Shown: piece after piece, positions 52,444-62,256 of the stretch
Position numbering within the stretch: position 1 is the first letter of the stretch
Layout: every line of letters begins with the position of its first letter
Assembly (NCBI GenBank): GCA_964638005.1
Contig: CAZWXS010000001.1
Span: 1-64,000, forward strand
Length of the DNA: 64,000 nt
Source: JAAYYM01 sp964638005
Lineage (GTDB): Bacteria > Bacillota > Clostridia > Lachnospirales > Lachnospiraceae
Reading direction: 5' to 3'
Position numbers and translations under genes: made by a program
Notes under the pieces: generated by a model
Database searches by the model: none
Told to the model about the DNA's origin: nothing
Seen by the model: only the letters and a program-made list of their open reading frames with translations

Positions 52444-53829
52444 CTACTTGCTTGACAAATACTCGTCAATCCCCTTTGCTCCTGCCTTACCTGCTCCCAT
52501 TGCCAGGATGACGGTCGCTGCGCCTGTAACTGCATCTCCTCCGGCATAGACTCCCTCTTTCGAAGTCTTACCGTGTTCCTCATCTGCAACAATACATTTC
52601 CACTTGTTCACATCAAGCCCTTCTGTCGTCGATGCAATCAAAGGATTCGGAGATGTTCCGAGTGACATGATGACCGTATCAAGTTCCATTTCAAATTCCG
52701 ACCCCGCCTTAACAACAGGTCTTCTTCTGCCGGATTCATCAGGTTCACCAAGTTCCATTTCCACACATTTCATGCCTCTGACCCAACCATTCTCGTCCGT
52801 CAGGATCTCTGTCGGATTGGTCAGAAGATTAAAGATGATGCCTTCCTCTTTTGCATGATGCACTTCTTCTACCCTTGCAGGAAGCTCCTCTTCACTTCTT
52901 CTGTATACGATGTGTACCTCGGCACCCAGTCTGAGTGCTGTTCTCGCTGCATCCATCGCAACATTTCCGCCGCCTACGACGGCCACCTTCTTACCGATCA
53001 TGATCGGTGTATCATAACTGTCATCAAAAGCCTTCATCAGATTACTTCTGGTCAGGTACTCATTTGCCGAAAATACGCCGTTTGCATTTTCCCCCGGAAT
53101 CCCCATGAACTTTGGAAGGCCTGCACCCGAACCGATGAAGATTGCTTCAAAGCCTTCTTCCTCTATCAATTCGTCAATCGTCGTCGATTTACCGATTACG
53201 ACATTGGTCTCGATCTTAACACCAAGATGCTTCACATTATCGATTTCCTTCTGTACGACCTTGCTCTTCGGCAGACGGAATTCAGGAATGCCATACACAA
53301 GTACACCGCCTGCTTCATGCAGTGCCTCAAAGATTGTCACATCATAGCCCATCTTGGCAAGGTCTCCTGCACAAGTCAGTCCTGCAGGACCTGAACCGAT
53401 AACAGCAACTTTCTTTCCGTTCTTCTGCTTCGGTGCCTCCGGCTTAATATCATGCTCTCTTGCCCAGTCAGCGACAAATCTCTCTAATTTACCGATAGAC
53501 ACCGGCTCACCCTTGATGCCGCGGATACATCTCTGCTCACACTGGCTTTCCTGAGGACATACACGTCCGCATACTGCCGGGAGTGCAGACGACTCGCCGA
53601 TCACTTTGCTTGCTTCTTCAATATTTCCTTCTTTTACTTCATGGATAAATGCCGGGATATTGATGGCTACCGGACATCCTTCCACACACTTTGCATTCTT
53701 ACAATTGATGCAACGCGAAGCTTCTTCACGTGCTTCTTCTTCATTATATCCATAGCAAACCTCTTCAAAATTGGTTGCTCTTACCTTTGCATCCTGTTCC
53801 CTTACCGGAACCTTCTTCAAAACGTCCAT
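52444..53829 (-). CDS. nfnB: NADPH-binding large subunit of the NfnAB transhydrogenase (GltA-like)
   Basis: A 461-residue protein that resembles the glutamate synthase small chain. In NfnAB it binds NADPH, FAD and two [4Fe-4S] clusters. Visible parts are the N-terminal cluster cysteines (CINCKNAKCVEGCP, 37-50, and CGRVCPQESQCEQRC, 87-101), the FAD loop VIGSGPAGLTCAGDLA and the NADPH loop VAVVGGGNVAMDAARTA. No glutamate synthase large subunit is adjacent. The start overlaps the nfnA stop by one base (TAATG), so subunits are made in equal numbers. Annotation as GltA is the common alternative. Confidence 0.9.
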   Translation of the reverse strand: MDVLKKVPVREQDAKVRATNFEEVCYGYNEEEAREEASRCINCKNAKCVEGCPVAINIPAFIHEVKEGNIEEASKVIGESSALPAVCGRVCPQESQCEQRCIRGIKGEPVSIGKLERFVADWAREHDIKPEAPKQKNGKKVAVIGSGPAGLTCAGDLAKMGYDVTIFEALHEAGGVLVYGIPEFRLPKSKVVQKEIDNVKHLGVKIETNVVIGKSTTIDELIEEEGFEAIFIGSGAGLPKFMGIPGENANGVFSANEYLTRSNLMKAFDDSYDTPIMIGKKVAVVGGGNVAMDAARTALRLGAEVHIVYRRSEEELPARVEEVHHAKEEGIIFNLLTNPTEILTDENGWVRGMKCVEMELGEPDESGRRRPVVKAGSEFEMELDTVIMSLGTSPNPLIASTTEGLDVNKWKCIVADEEHGKTSKEGVYAGGDAVTGAATVILAMGAGKAGAKGIDEYLSSK

Positions 53830-54719
53830 TATTTATCACCTCCGCAATTTCCGCATCCTCCATGATGCGTGTCGCCTTCCTGCAGTCTGAGCATAGCTCT
53901 TCCCTCTTCTGTCTTATATATCTGCTGACGCTTCATGGCTTCATCAAAATTCACTGCATGACCATCAAACTCCGGGCCGTCAACACATGCAAACTTTACC
54001 TTTCCGTCGACTGTCAGTCTGCACGCGCCGCACATTCCCGTACCGTCAACCATAATCGGATTCATGCTGACTATAGTCGGAAGTCCCAATTCCTTTGTTA
54101 ACAGACATACAAATTTCATCATGATCATAGGTCCGATGGCAACACATACATCATACTTTATGCCTTCATTCTGAACGAGATCCTTAATAACCTCTGTTAC
54201 CATGCCTTTTCTTTTATAAGAGCCATCATCTGTCGTAATATACAGATTGCCGGCAACTGCTTCCATTTCCTTCTCCAGAATCAACAAATCATGATTCTTT
54301 GCTCCAACAATGACATCAGCATCCACGCCCTGCTCGTGCAGCCATTTTACCTGCGGATAAACAGGTGCGGTTCCGACTCCCCCCGCTACAAAGAGGAGCT
54401 TTTTCTTCTTTAATTCATCTATCGGTTCATGTACAAATTCAGACGGCTGTCCGAGAGGCCCCGTAAAATCCCTGAATGCATCTCCCGCCCGCAGCTTTGA
54501 CATTTTCTCTGTAGATGCTCCGACTACCTGAAAGACAATTGTAACGGTACCTGCTTCTCTGTCATAATCACAGATGGTAAGCGGCACTCTTTCTCCCTTT
54601 TCATCCATTTTGACAATTACAAACTGTCCCGGCATACATGTCTTTGCAACACGCTTAGCCTCAACATCCATCATAAAAATATTGGCAGCCGGGCTCTCTG
54701 CTTTTAAAATTTTGTACAT
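53829..54719 (-). CDS. nfnA: NADH-binding small subunit of the NfnAB transhydrogenase (ferredoxin-NADP reductase-like)
   Basis: A 296-residue flavoprotein of the ferredoxin-NADP reductase superfamily. NfnAB couples NADH and reduced ferredoxin oxidation to NADP+ reduction by electron bifurcation/confurcation. The FAD domain spans 1-100, the nucleotide loop VAGGVGTAP lies at 111-119, and [2Fe-2S] cysteines are Cys230, Cys233 and Cys245 (GMCGAC and FACVDGP). The tail HHGGCGNCGG holds two more cysteines. The family also includes dihydroorotate dehydrogenase PyrK and SudB, but pairing with the GltA-like gene favours NfnA. A promoter lies at 54765-54793. Confidence 0.9.
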   Translation of the reverse strand: MYKILKAESPAANIFMMDVEAKRVAKTCMPGQFVIVKMDEKGERVPLTICDYDREAGTVTIVFQVVGASTEKMSKLRAGDAFRDFTGPLGQPSEFVHEPIDELKKKKLLFVAGGVGTAPVYPQVKWLHEQGVDADVIVGAKNHDLLILEKEMEAVAGNLYITTDDGSYKRKGMVTEVIKDLVQNEGIKYDVCVAIGPMIMMKFVCLLTKELGLPTIVSMNPIMVDGTGMCGACRLTVDGKVKFACVDGPEFDGHAVNFDEAMKRQQIYKTEEGRAMLRLQEGDTHHGGCGNCGGDK

Positions 54720-54764
54720 TTTGATTACTCCTTTTTCCTTCTTTTATTCAATCGTTCGTTATTT

Positions 54765-54793
54765 ATCATAATTCAAAGCTGTTCAAAAGGCAA
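54765..54793 (-). promoter_or_regulatory. Promoter of nfnAB
   Basis: On the minus strand TTGCCT (54788-54793) and TATGAT (54765-54770) are 17 bases apart, about 35 bases before the nfnA start. The gap of 82 bases holds no clear terminator for the upstream gene. Confidence 0.6.
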
Positions 54794-54801
54794 TACCGTT
54801 T

Positions 54802-56235
54802 TCAGTTAAAAAACAATGAAAAGAGCGAGAATTCAAATGCTCCTGTTTCTTGATTGACGGACACATGATAAAGCTCGCCTGTCCTGACATCCACGCCGAA
54901 ATATCTTCCGGTGCTGACCGTTTCGTCCTCCGTGACCTGAAATTCTTCTACCAGATAATAGATTCTGGTTCCCGCCTTGGCGGCTGCATTGCACTGATAC
55001 CGATACTTCGTTTTGCCATCTTTATAGGTGCCTGTAATATCCAATAATTCACCTTTTCCGAAAAGTGTCATGATAACGGCATTTTCCGCAGTGGCCGTAT
55101 CAATCAGAGATACTATGTTCAAATTGTATTTAACCTCTGTCTCATGGCTCCTTACTCCATCCCTGCTGAAGACAACAAATCTGAAATGACTGCTTCCGAG
55201 CGGCATCGGAATCGAGGTCAGATATTCCTTGGATTCCTCATTTGGTTCTGTTCCGTCATCTGTATAACAGATTATGCCCCCATCCTCCGCCATCATAGTT
55301 GCAACGATCGGTTCTGGGCTTGTATATGTGCCACTCTCAGGCGATACAGCCGGTTCCAGCGGAATAGCAAGTTCTATTTGATATGTGTGCGAGACAGCCT
55401 CGCTGACAATACCGCTCTGATTCACAAAAATCGCCCGAATGACGTTGATGCCTTCTTCCAGGGAAATCGCCGTCGTATACTGTTCGCTATCCACCGTCGG
55501 TTCGCTTCCGTCAACGGTATAATATATGGAGCCCTCACTGCCCGACATCAGCTTCAGCATTTCCTTCTTATCGTAGGTTCCTTCCTCCAGACTGAACTCC
55601 GGTGGCATGGACACATATTGGCTGAATTGAGACGTAATCTGCACATCATCACATGCTGCCATCAGTTGGTTGATTGCAGCGTAATCTTCTTTGTGCACAT
55701 AAATCGCAACAACCCTCTCATACAGCGCTATGTCATTTGGTGTTTCTGCCATCAGCTGCAATAAAATAGCCAGCGCCTCGTCGTATTTTTCATATTTCAA
55801 ATACAGATCCGATAATAAGATCTGTGCCTCTGCCTTAGTAGCATCAATCTCAATCGCCCGCTTTACAAAATCTGTAGCAGCATCATACTCTCTGACCGCA
55901 AAACACTCCTGTGCTTTTTGGTATTGATAATCAAAGGAGCAATAACGATTGACCTTGACGCACACAAATACAATTGCAAACATCACAAAAAGACCGAGCA
56001 GGCTGTAGAACATCATCCTCTTGTTCGGTCTCTTCTTATGTTTTCTGTCATGTCTTTTACTATCCTGAGTCGAATCGCTCTCTTCCACGATTACATCTGC
56101 AACACCTGACAATGTCTCATGAATACTCTCTTCCAATTCAGGCTCGAAAATCGGAACCATCTGAATCTCAGTGCCGCATTTATCACAATAGAGATGACCT
56201 TTTTGCAATTCCGTATTACAGTTGGGACATATCAT
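54802..56235 (-). CDS. Zinc-ribbon/TPR protein with chitobiase-like (CHB_HEX_C) repeats
   Basis: A modular 477-residue membrane protein. From the ATG at 56235: a four-cysteine zinc ribbon (CPNC at 3-6, CDKC at 17-20), a charged linker, one membrane helix (about 74-95), TPR-like helices (about 105-195, with AVREYDAATDFVKRAIEID), and two beta-sandwich repeats of the chitobiase C-terminal type (about 208-290 and 293-378). Each repeat has the motif YYT-DGSEPT / CYTDDGTEPN and an ending like GINVIRAIFVN. The zinc ribbon should be inside and the repeats outside. No catalytic domain is seen; binding of glycan or protein is a guess. Confidence 0.8.
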   Translation of the reverse strand: MICPNCNTELQKGHLYCDKCGTEIQMVPIFEPELEESIHETLSGVADVIVEESDSTQDSKRHDRKHKKRPNKRMMFYSLLGLFVMFAIVFVCVKVNRYCSFDYQYQKAQECFAVREYDAATDFVKRAIEIDATKAEAQILLSDLYLKYEKYDEALAILLQLMAETPNDIALYERVVAIYVHKEDYAAINQLMAACDDVQITSQFSQYVSMPPEFSLEEGTYDKKEMLKLMSGSEGSIYYTVDGSEPTVDSEQYTTAISLEEGINVIRAIFVNQSGIVSEAVSHTYQIELAIPLEPAVSPESGTYTSPEPIVATMMAEDGGIICYTDDGTEPNEESKEYLTSIPMPLGSSHFRFVVFSRDGVRSHETEVKYNLNIVSLIDTATAENAVIMTLFGKGELLDITGTYKDGKTKYRYQCNAAAKAGTRIYYLVEEFQVTEDETVSTGRYFGVDVRTGELYHVSVNQETGAFEFSLFSLFFN

Positions 56236-56263
56236 AAATATCCACACTCATTTCCGGAGGAAA

Positions 56264-57100
56264 TCATCTGACTGATTCCACACAATTATTCATTAACATC
56301 GCGATTGTCATCGGTCCCACGCCTCCCGGCACCGGAGTAATGGCGCTGCATACAGGCGCAACATCATCATAATCCACATCTCCGCATAATTTGCCGTTCT
56401 CCATGCGATGGATTCCGACATCTATCACAACCGCTCCATCCTTCACATACTCTCTGGTAATCATCTTAGGCTTACCGATAGCAGCTACAAGAATATCCGC
56501 TCTTCTTGTAACCTCCTTCAAATCTTTTGTCTTGGAGTGCGTGACCGTCACAGTACCGTTTTCTCTCAGCAATAGGATGGCCATTGGCTTTCCTACGATA
56601 TTGCTTCGTCCGATAACAACACATTCCTTTCCTGCTATCTCCACACCGGAACGCTTCAGTAATTGTATGATACCGGCAGGTGTACAGGATACATATCCCT
56701 TTTCACCGATGCATAATCTGCCGACTGAGATTGGATGGAATCCGTCTACATCCTTTTCGGGACTGATAGATTGAATGATCTTCTCTTCATTCATATGCTT
56801 CGGAATCGGTAATTGTACCAAAATACCGTTGACATGCTCATCCGCATTTAAACGTTCTATCAGTTGCAGCAATTCCTCTTCTGTCGTTTCTTCCGGCAAC
56901 TCATACGCCTGTGACTCGATTCCGATATAGGCGCATGCTTTTTTCTTATTTCCTACATATACTGTAGATGCCGGATCGTTTCCGACCTGGATTACTGCAA
57001 GCGTAACATCTTTTCCGGCAGCCTTGAGTGCGGCAACCTCATCCTTTAATTCGTCCTTGATCTGCGCAGAGATCATCTTTCCGTCGATTATCTGTGTCAT
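56264..57100 (-). CDS. folD: Methylenetetrahydrofolate dehydrogenase/methenyl-THF cyclohydrolase
   Basis: FolD interconverts 5,10-methylene-THF, methenyl-THF and 10-formyl-THF using NADP. The 278-residue protein shows the catalytic lysine region (YVGNKKKACAYIGI, about 48-61, with the Y-x3-K pattern), the signature VQLPIPKHMNE, PEKDVDGFHP and GRSNIVGKPMA (about 163-173) for the nucleotide. It lies 37 bases after fhs, so both one-carbon steps are coexpressed. Confidence 0.97.
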   Translation of the reverse strand: MTQIIDGKMISAQIKDELKDEVAALKAAGKDVTLAVIQVGNDPASTVYVGNKKKACAYIGIESQAYELPEETTEEELLQLIERLNADEHVNGILVQLPIPKHMNEEKIIQSISPEKDVDGFHPISVGRLCIGEKGYVSCTPAGIIQLLKRSGVEIAGKECVVIGRSNIVGKPMAILLLRENGTVTVTHSKTKDLKEVTRRADILVAAIGKPKMITREYVKDGAVVIDVGIHRMENGKLCGDVDYDDVAPVCSAITPVPGGVGPMTIAMLMNNCVESVR

Positions 57101-57137
57101 GTTCTTCTTGCTCCTTAAGATTAAACATTGTCATGTA

Positions 57138-58808
57138 TTAAAATAGTCCTACGATCTTCCCGTTGTCATCCACATCAATATTATACGCAGCAGGCTGCTT
57201 CGGAAGACCCGGCATCGTCATGACGGTTCCCGTTACAACGACTACGAATCCCGCTCCTGCAGATACATAGACTTCTCTGACACTTAATTCAAAGTTGGTC
57301 GGTCTGCCGAGCTTTGTCGCATCATCGGATAATGAATACTGTGTTTTTGCCATACAAACAGGCAAATGTCCGAATCCCATCTTCTCCATATGCTGAAGTT
57401 CTTTCTCTGCGCCGGGCGCATATACCACACCCTTTGCACCATAGATCTCAGTCGCAACTTTCTCGATCTTTTCTTTCAAGCTAAGGTCTTCGCCATACAG
57501 CGGTTCAAAAGCACTCGGCTTGGTCTCCAACGTACGGATGACCTTTTCGGCAAGTGCGATTCCGCCCTCGCCTCCTGATTTCCATACCTCAGACAGGGCA
57601 AATTCACAATTTCTCTCTTCACAAAACTGTCTGATATAAGATACTTCCCTCTCTGTATCCGTTACAAATGAATTCAGGGTCACGACAACAGGCACCTTAT
57701 ATTTTTGCAGATTCTCTATATGCTTTTCCAAATTGGCAATTCCGATTTTTAATGCTTCTACATTCTCCTCTGCAAGATTGCTTTTGGGAATGCCCCCGTT
57801 ATATTTCAATGCTCTGACCGTTGCAACCAATACCACTGCATCCGGCTTCAAATCGCCGATTCTGCATTTGATATCAAAGAATTTCTCTGCTCCCAGATCT
57901 GCACCGAATCCGGCCTCCGTAATACAGTAATCAGCCATCTTCAGCGCCGCCTTTGTTGCGCGGATGCTGTTGCAGCCATGTGCAATATTGGCAAACGGTC
58001 CGCCATGCACCAATGCCGGAGTATGCTCTAATGTCTGAATCAGATTCGGTTTCATCGCATCCTTTAAAAGAGCTGTCATGGAACCGACTGCCCGGATATC
58101 CTCTGCCGTAACCGGATTCCCGTCATAATCATAAGCCACGACGATTCTTCCGAGTCTTTTCTTGAGATCCTGCAGATCTTCCGCCAGACATAATACCGCC
58201 ATGATTTCCGAAGCCACAGTGATTACAAAATGATCCTCTCTCACATAACCGTCTGTCTTGCTGCCAAGTCCGACAACCACATTACGCAGCACCCTGTCAT
58301 TGATGTCCAGACACCGCTTCCATAAAACGCTCCTGGTATCAATGTTCTTTTCATTTCCCTGTTGAATATGATTATCCAGCAATGCTGCCAACAGATTATT
58401 CGCCGTCGTAATGGCGTGAAAATCTCCCGTAAAATGAAGATTCAGTTCCTCCATTGGAACAACCTGCGCATATCCGCCGCCGGCAGCTCCTCCCTTGATT
58501 CCGAAGCACGGGCCGAGAGAAGGCTCACGCAGCGCAAGGATAGCCTTTCGATTCAGCTTGGCAAATGCCTGTGCCAGTCCGATGCTTGTAGTGGTCTTTC
58601 CCTCACCTGCAGGTGTCGGATTGATTGCGGTGACCAAAATCAACTTTCCGTTCTGTTTGTCTTCTATCTTCCGTAAATACGTTTCGGACAGTTTTGCCTT
58701 GTACTTTCCGTATAGTTCCAGATCATCCTCGGTCATGCCCAAATCACTTGCTATTTCCTTGATTGGAAGCATTTCAGCCTCTTGTGCGATTTCAATATCT
58801 GTCTTCAT
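57138..58808 (-). CDS. fhs: Formate-tetrahydrofolate ligase
   Basis: Fhs activates formate with ATP onto THF to give 10-formyl-THF, feeding purine synthesis and, in acetogens, the methyl branch of CO2 fixation. The P-loop TPAGEGKTTTS lies at about 61-71, then PSLGPCFGIKGGAAGGGYAQV (about 92-112, given as a range), and the EAGFGADLGAEKF motif. The ATG at 58808 follows GAGGAGG; an upstream frame to 58826 covers this site. The length of 556 residues is standard. No Wood-Ljungdahl genes are visible nearby. Confidence 0.97.
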   Translation of the reverse strand: MKTDIEIAQEAEMLPIKEIASDLGMTEDDLELYGKYKAKLSETYLRKIEDKQNGKLILVTAINPTPAGEGKTTTSIGLAQAFAKLNRKAILALREPSLGPCFGIKGGAAGGGYAQVVPMEELNLHFTGDFHAITTANNLLAALLDNHIQQGNEKNIDTRSVLWKRCLDINDRVLRNVVVGLGSKTDGYVREDHFVITVASEIMAVLCLAEDLQDLKKRLGRIVVAYDYDGNPVTAEDIRAVGSMTALLKDAMKPNLIQTLEHTPALVHGGPFANIAHGCNSIRATKAALKMADYCITEAGFGADLGAEKFFDIKCRIGDLKPDAVVLVATVRALKYNGGIPKSNLAEENVEALKIGIANLEKHIENLQKYKVPVVVTLNSFVTDTEREVSYIRQFCEERNCEFALSEVWKSGGEGGIALAEKVIRTLETKPSAFEPLYGEDLSLKEKIEKVATEIYGAKGVVYAPGAEKELQHMEKMGFGHLPVCMAKTQYSLSDDATKLGRPTNFELSVREVYVSAGAGFVVVVTGTVMTMPGLPKQPAAYNIDVDDNGKIVGLF

Positions 58809-58844
58809 CACATAAATCCTCCTCATGCTAGGGTCAGTTCGTAA

Positions 58845-61304
58845 TCAGACACTTTCCTCAATATAACTCTCTAATTCTTCCATCGACATCAATACCTTAC
58901 GCGGCTTTGTTCCCTCTTCCTCGCCGACCACACCTGCATCTGCCAGTTGATCCATAATCCTAGCCGCTCTGTTAAATCCAATTTTGAAAACTCGCTGCAA
59001 CATACCGATCGAGGCTTTGTCCTTTTCAATGATAAATCTTGCCGCATCTTCAAAATATGCATCCCGATCCGAGAAAGAATCTCCTACCGCGGATGAACTC
59101 TGTCCCACATCTGCCTTGGCAATCTTCTCCTCCACATCGGCACTGTAATTCGGTCCTTTGGTCTGACGTACCAGGAACTGCACTACATCCATAACTTCCT
59201 GATCCGATATAAATGCTCCCTGTATTCTGGCAGGCTTGGAATATCCCTGCGGATAGAACAGCATATCACCCTTGCCCAGCAGTTTCTCTGCTCCAATCAT
59301 ATCAAGGATCGTTCTGGAGTCCACACCGCTGGATACGCTGAATGCGATACGGCTCGGCATATTAGCCTTAATCAGACCGGTAATGACATCCACAGACGGT
59401 CTCTGTGTCGCAATAATCAGATGAATGCCTGCTGCTCTCGCGAGCTGTGCCAGACGACAGATGGATTCCTCTACCTCACCCGGTGCAACCATCATCAGAT
59501 CCGCCAACTCATCTACAATAATTACGATTTGCGGAAGTTTCTGGGGCTTTTCTTCATCAGGTACATCCGTCACCTCTGATACCTTCTTATTATATCCTTT
59601 TAAATCCCGGACATTTAAGTCCGCAAATTTTTTATAGCGCTCCGTCATCTCTGCAACGCCCCAATGCAATGCTGCAGCTGCTTTTTTCGGATCTGTCACG
59701 ACCGGTATCATCAAATGCGGAATGTTATTATATACACTCAATTCTACGACCTTGGGATCGATCATAATCAGCTTCACATCATCCGGATGCGATTTGTACA
59801 GGAGACTCATAATCAGCGTATTGATACATACGGATTTACCCGATCCGGTAGCCCCTGCTATAAGCAGATGAGGCATTTTTGCAATATCAGCCACCACTGT
59901 CTTGCCGCCGATATCCTTACCGACTGCAAAGATCAGGCTGCCGCCGAATTCCCCAAACTCTTTGGATTCCACCAGGTCTCGGAACATAACCGCACTGTTC
60001 TCTTTATTCGGAACTTCGATTCCGACTGCCGCTTTACCGGGAATCGGTGCTTCGATCCTAATATCCGTAGCAGCAAGGTTTAGTTTAATGTCGTCTGTCA
60101 GACCAACGATCTTGCTGACCTTGACCCCCTGTTCCGGCTGCATCTCATAACGCGTTACCGTAGGGCCCTGACTGATATCTGTAATCGTGACGTTGACACC
60201 GAAATTGCTCAGAGTCTGCTGCAGCTTCTTCGCTGTCTCCTTTAATTGTTTCTCTGAATCGACATTTCCGTTTCTCGCTCCACGCTTCAATAGATTTAAG
60301 CTCGGAAAACGGTATGTGTCTCCGACATCTGCCGCATTTTTCGAAATATCCTTGGAAATATCCAATTCCTTCTCTGACATCACGGGCTTTGCAGCCTTTT
60401 TCCGCTCCCTCGGCTGTATCGTTTCCTCCGGCATGCTCTCTGCCGGCTCCTCCGAAGCAAATTCATCTTTTCGTTCAATCGTATGCGCTGTTCTGATATT
60501 GATCTTATCAAAGTCATCCTCGGAAACAGGAGAAATCTCGTGGATATCTTCGATATTCTTCTCCTCTTTGGTCAAGGTCGTGTTCAACATAACTCCCGAA
60601 ACCTTCTTGGCCGCTCTCGGAACCCTCTTCAGTTCTTCTTCTCCGTTTGCAATACGTTCCGCGCGCTGCTGTTCTCTTTCCATACGCATTTCTTTTCTCC
60701 GTATGGCATCGTCTTTGGCTGTATGGTAAATCTTCTCACTGCCCTTCTTGACACCGCCGAAAAAAGAACGCTCTGTAATCAAGACAATACATACAATCAC
60801 CAAAATGATCAATACAACATATGTACCGACCACGCTGATCGCATCGCTCATCGTTTTGGAAATGGCTCCGCCGATGATACCGCCGCCTTCTTTATTGACC
60901 GATGACAGCTGATAAAATTCATTCATGGAAACAAACTCGTTCTGACCGAACAGAAGCTGGCAAAAGACACATATCACAATAAACAATACAATTGCAGCAA
61001 TACATTTGATCGTTGCAATCGTATTTCCCTTGTTGGCAAACAAAAAAACACAGGCAAAAAACAATAAGACCGGTGCAATATAGGCCGGTACACCAAACAG
61101 ACCAAACATCACACTGCTGATGACCGAACCGAAGGTACCGATCAGTCCGAAATTACTCAATAACAATAATATGGAAATCGCCAAAACAAAGAGCATGATG
61201 ATCTCATCCTGCAATCCGTTCTGCTCTGTCTTTTTAACATTCCTGTTGCTCTTTTTCCCCTTATTTCCAGAAGTTGTCCTTCTTTTCCCGGAATTTGGTG
61301 CCAT
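58845..61304 (-). CDS. ftsK: DNA translocase FtsK/SpoIIIE
   Basis: A septal ATP-driven pump that moves chromosomal DNA into daughter cells or the forespore. The 819-residue protein has an N-terminal membrane domain of four or five helices (about 30-180), a charged linker (about 190-345), the alpha/beta motor (about 355-735) with Walker A GATGSGKSVCIN and Walker B VIIVDELADLMM, and the C-terminal winged-helix gamma domain (about 750-815, MLQRVFKIGFNRAARIMDQL). The gamma domain reads orientation sequences. FtsK and SpoIIIE cannot be separated by motifs. Confidence 0.96.
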   Translation of the reverse strand: MAPNSGKRRTTSGNKGKKSNRNVKKTEQNGLQDEIIMLFVLAISILLLLSNFGLIGTFGSVISSVMFGLFGVPAYIAPVLLFFACVFLFANKGNTIATIKCIAAIVLFIVICVFCQLLFGQNEFVSMNEFYQLSSVNKEGGGIIGGAISKTMSDAISVVGTYVVLIILVIVCIVLITERSFFGGVKKGSEKIYHTAKDDAIRRKEMRMEREQQRAERIANGEEELKRVPRAAKKVSGVMLNTTLTKEEKNIEDIHEISPVSEDDFDKINIRTAHTIERKDEFASEEPAESMPEETIQPRERKKAAKPVMSEKELDISKDISKNAADVGDTYRFPSLNLLKRGARNGNVDSEKQLKETAKKLQQTLSNFGVNVTITDISQGPTVTRYEMQPEQGVKVSKIVGLTDDIKLNLAATDIRIEAPIPGKAAVGIEVPNKENSAVMFRDLVESKEFGEFGGSLIFAVGKDIGGKTVVADIAKMPHLLIAGATGSGKSVCINTLIMSLLYKSHPDDVKLIMIDPKVVELSVYNNIPHLMIPVVTDPKKAAAALHWGVAEMTERYKKFADLNVRDLKGYNKKVSEVTDVPDEEKPQKLPQIVIIVDELADLMMVAPGEVEESICRLAQLARAAGIHLIIATQRPSVDVITGLIKANMPSRIAFSVSSGVDSRTILDMIGAEKLLGKGDMLFYPQGYSKPARIQGAFISDQEVMDVVQFLVRQTKGPNYSADVEEKIAKADVGQSSSAVGDSFSDRDAYFEDAARFIIEKDKASIGMLQRVFKIGFNRAARIMDQLADAGVVGEEEGTKPRKVLMSMEELESYIEESV

Positions 61305-61332
61305 TCCTTCTGCCTCCCCGTCTCATATCACT

Positions 61333-62211
61333 TTACATTAAGATCAACGCACCGATAATGGAAACTGCTCCGATTGCCAGACAATAAAACGCAAATGCCT
61401 TGAACCTCTGGCTCTGAACCACAGCCATCATGATCTTGATACAGATAAATCCGACCACTGCCGCTACGATCATTCCTATAATATATCCGACAATCTCACT
61501 TGCTTCCAGTGATACCGTGGACACATCGTTCATCTGAAGAACCAGTGCACCTATGATTGCGGGAATGGACATGATAAATGAATATTTCACAGCAAACTTA
61601 CGATCCAATCCGAGCAGCAGGCACGCCGTAATCGTCGTTCCTGAGCGTGTGATTCCCGGCAATGTGGCTACCCCTTGACACATACCGATCGTAAACGCAT
61701 CCAGATAAGTTGTATCCTTCGGCTTCTTGCGTCCCTTTTCCGCACGATCCGCTATCAACAAAATACCACCCGAAATCATCAGACATATTCCCGGTACAAT
61801 CAAACCGGCACTGACCGTTTCAACAATGTCCTGCATCAGATAACCGATTACTCCGGTAGGAATCGTTGATACAATAATCAAAACCACAAACTTTCGATAA
61901 GAATTATGTGTGAGCGGATAATAGCCTTCATCTCTTCTTCCGAATACGTTGCCAAAGAAGATACCGATATTCTTGAATATATCTATGACAATCATAATAA
62001 ATTCCACGATCAGTTTGACTACATCCTTAAAAAAGACCGCACAAATGGCTATCAGAGTCGCTACATGCAGTAATACATCATATAACATCCCCGAATCCAG
62101 ATTGATGTGCAATAAATTCTTGAAAATCGCAAGATGTCCGGAACTGCTGACCGGCAAGAACTCTGTCAAGCCTTGTAGTATTCCCAACAAAATTGCCTGA
62201 AATATCGACAT
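61333..62211 (-). CDS. uppP: Undecaprenyl-diphosphate phosphatase UppP (BacA)
   Basis: UppP recycles the lipid carrier undecaprenyl pyrophosphate to the monophosphate for wall synthesis and gives some bacitracin resistance. The 292-residue protein has about eight membrane segments. The active-site motifs are LQGLTEFLPVSSSGHL (about 14-29) and LPGITRSGTT (about 182-191). It supports the wall genes of this window and lies between the MscS channel and ftsK. Confidence 0.97.
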   Translation of the reverse strand: MSIFQAILLGILQGLTEFLPVSSSGHLAIFKNLLHINLDSGMLYDVLLHVATLIAICAVFFKDVVKLIVEFIMIVIDIFKNIGIFFGNVFGRRDEGYYPLTHNSYRKFVVLIIVSTIPTGVIGYLMQDIVETVSAGLIVPGICLMISGGILLIADRAEKGRKKPKDTTYLDAFTIGMCQGVATLPGITRSGTTITACLLLGLDRKFAVKYSFIMSIPAIIGALVLQMNDVSTVSLEASEIVGYIIGMIVAAVVGFICIKIMMAVVQSQRFKAFAFYCLAIGAVSIIGALILM

Positions 62212-62256
62212 ACCGTGCCTCCTGTGCTTTGATCGTCAAAACCATCTATCAGTATA

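Noticed and set aside
55144..55764. Plus-strand frame of 206 codons inside the TPR/chitobiase-like gene
   Set aside because: No ribosome site, and composition of an antisense shadow; the opposite strand shows repeats and TPR pattern.
58809..58844. THF riboswitch before fhs-folD
   Set aside because: Only 36 bases separate ftsK from fhs, too short for the known THF riboswitch, and no conserved core is visible.
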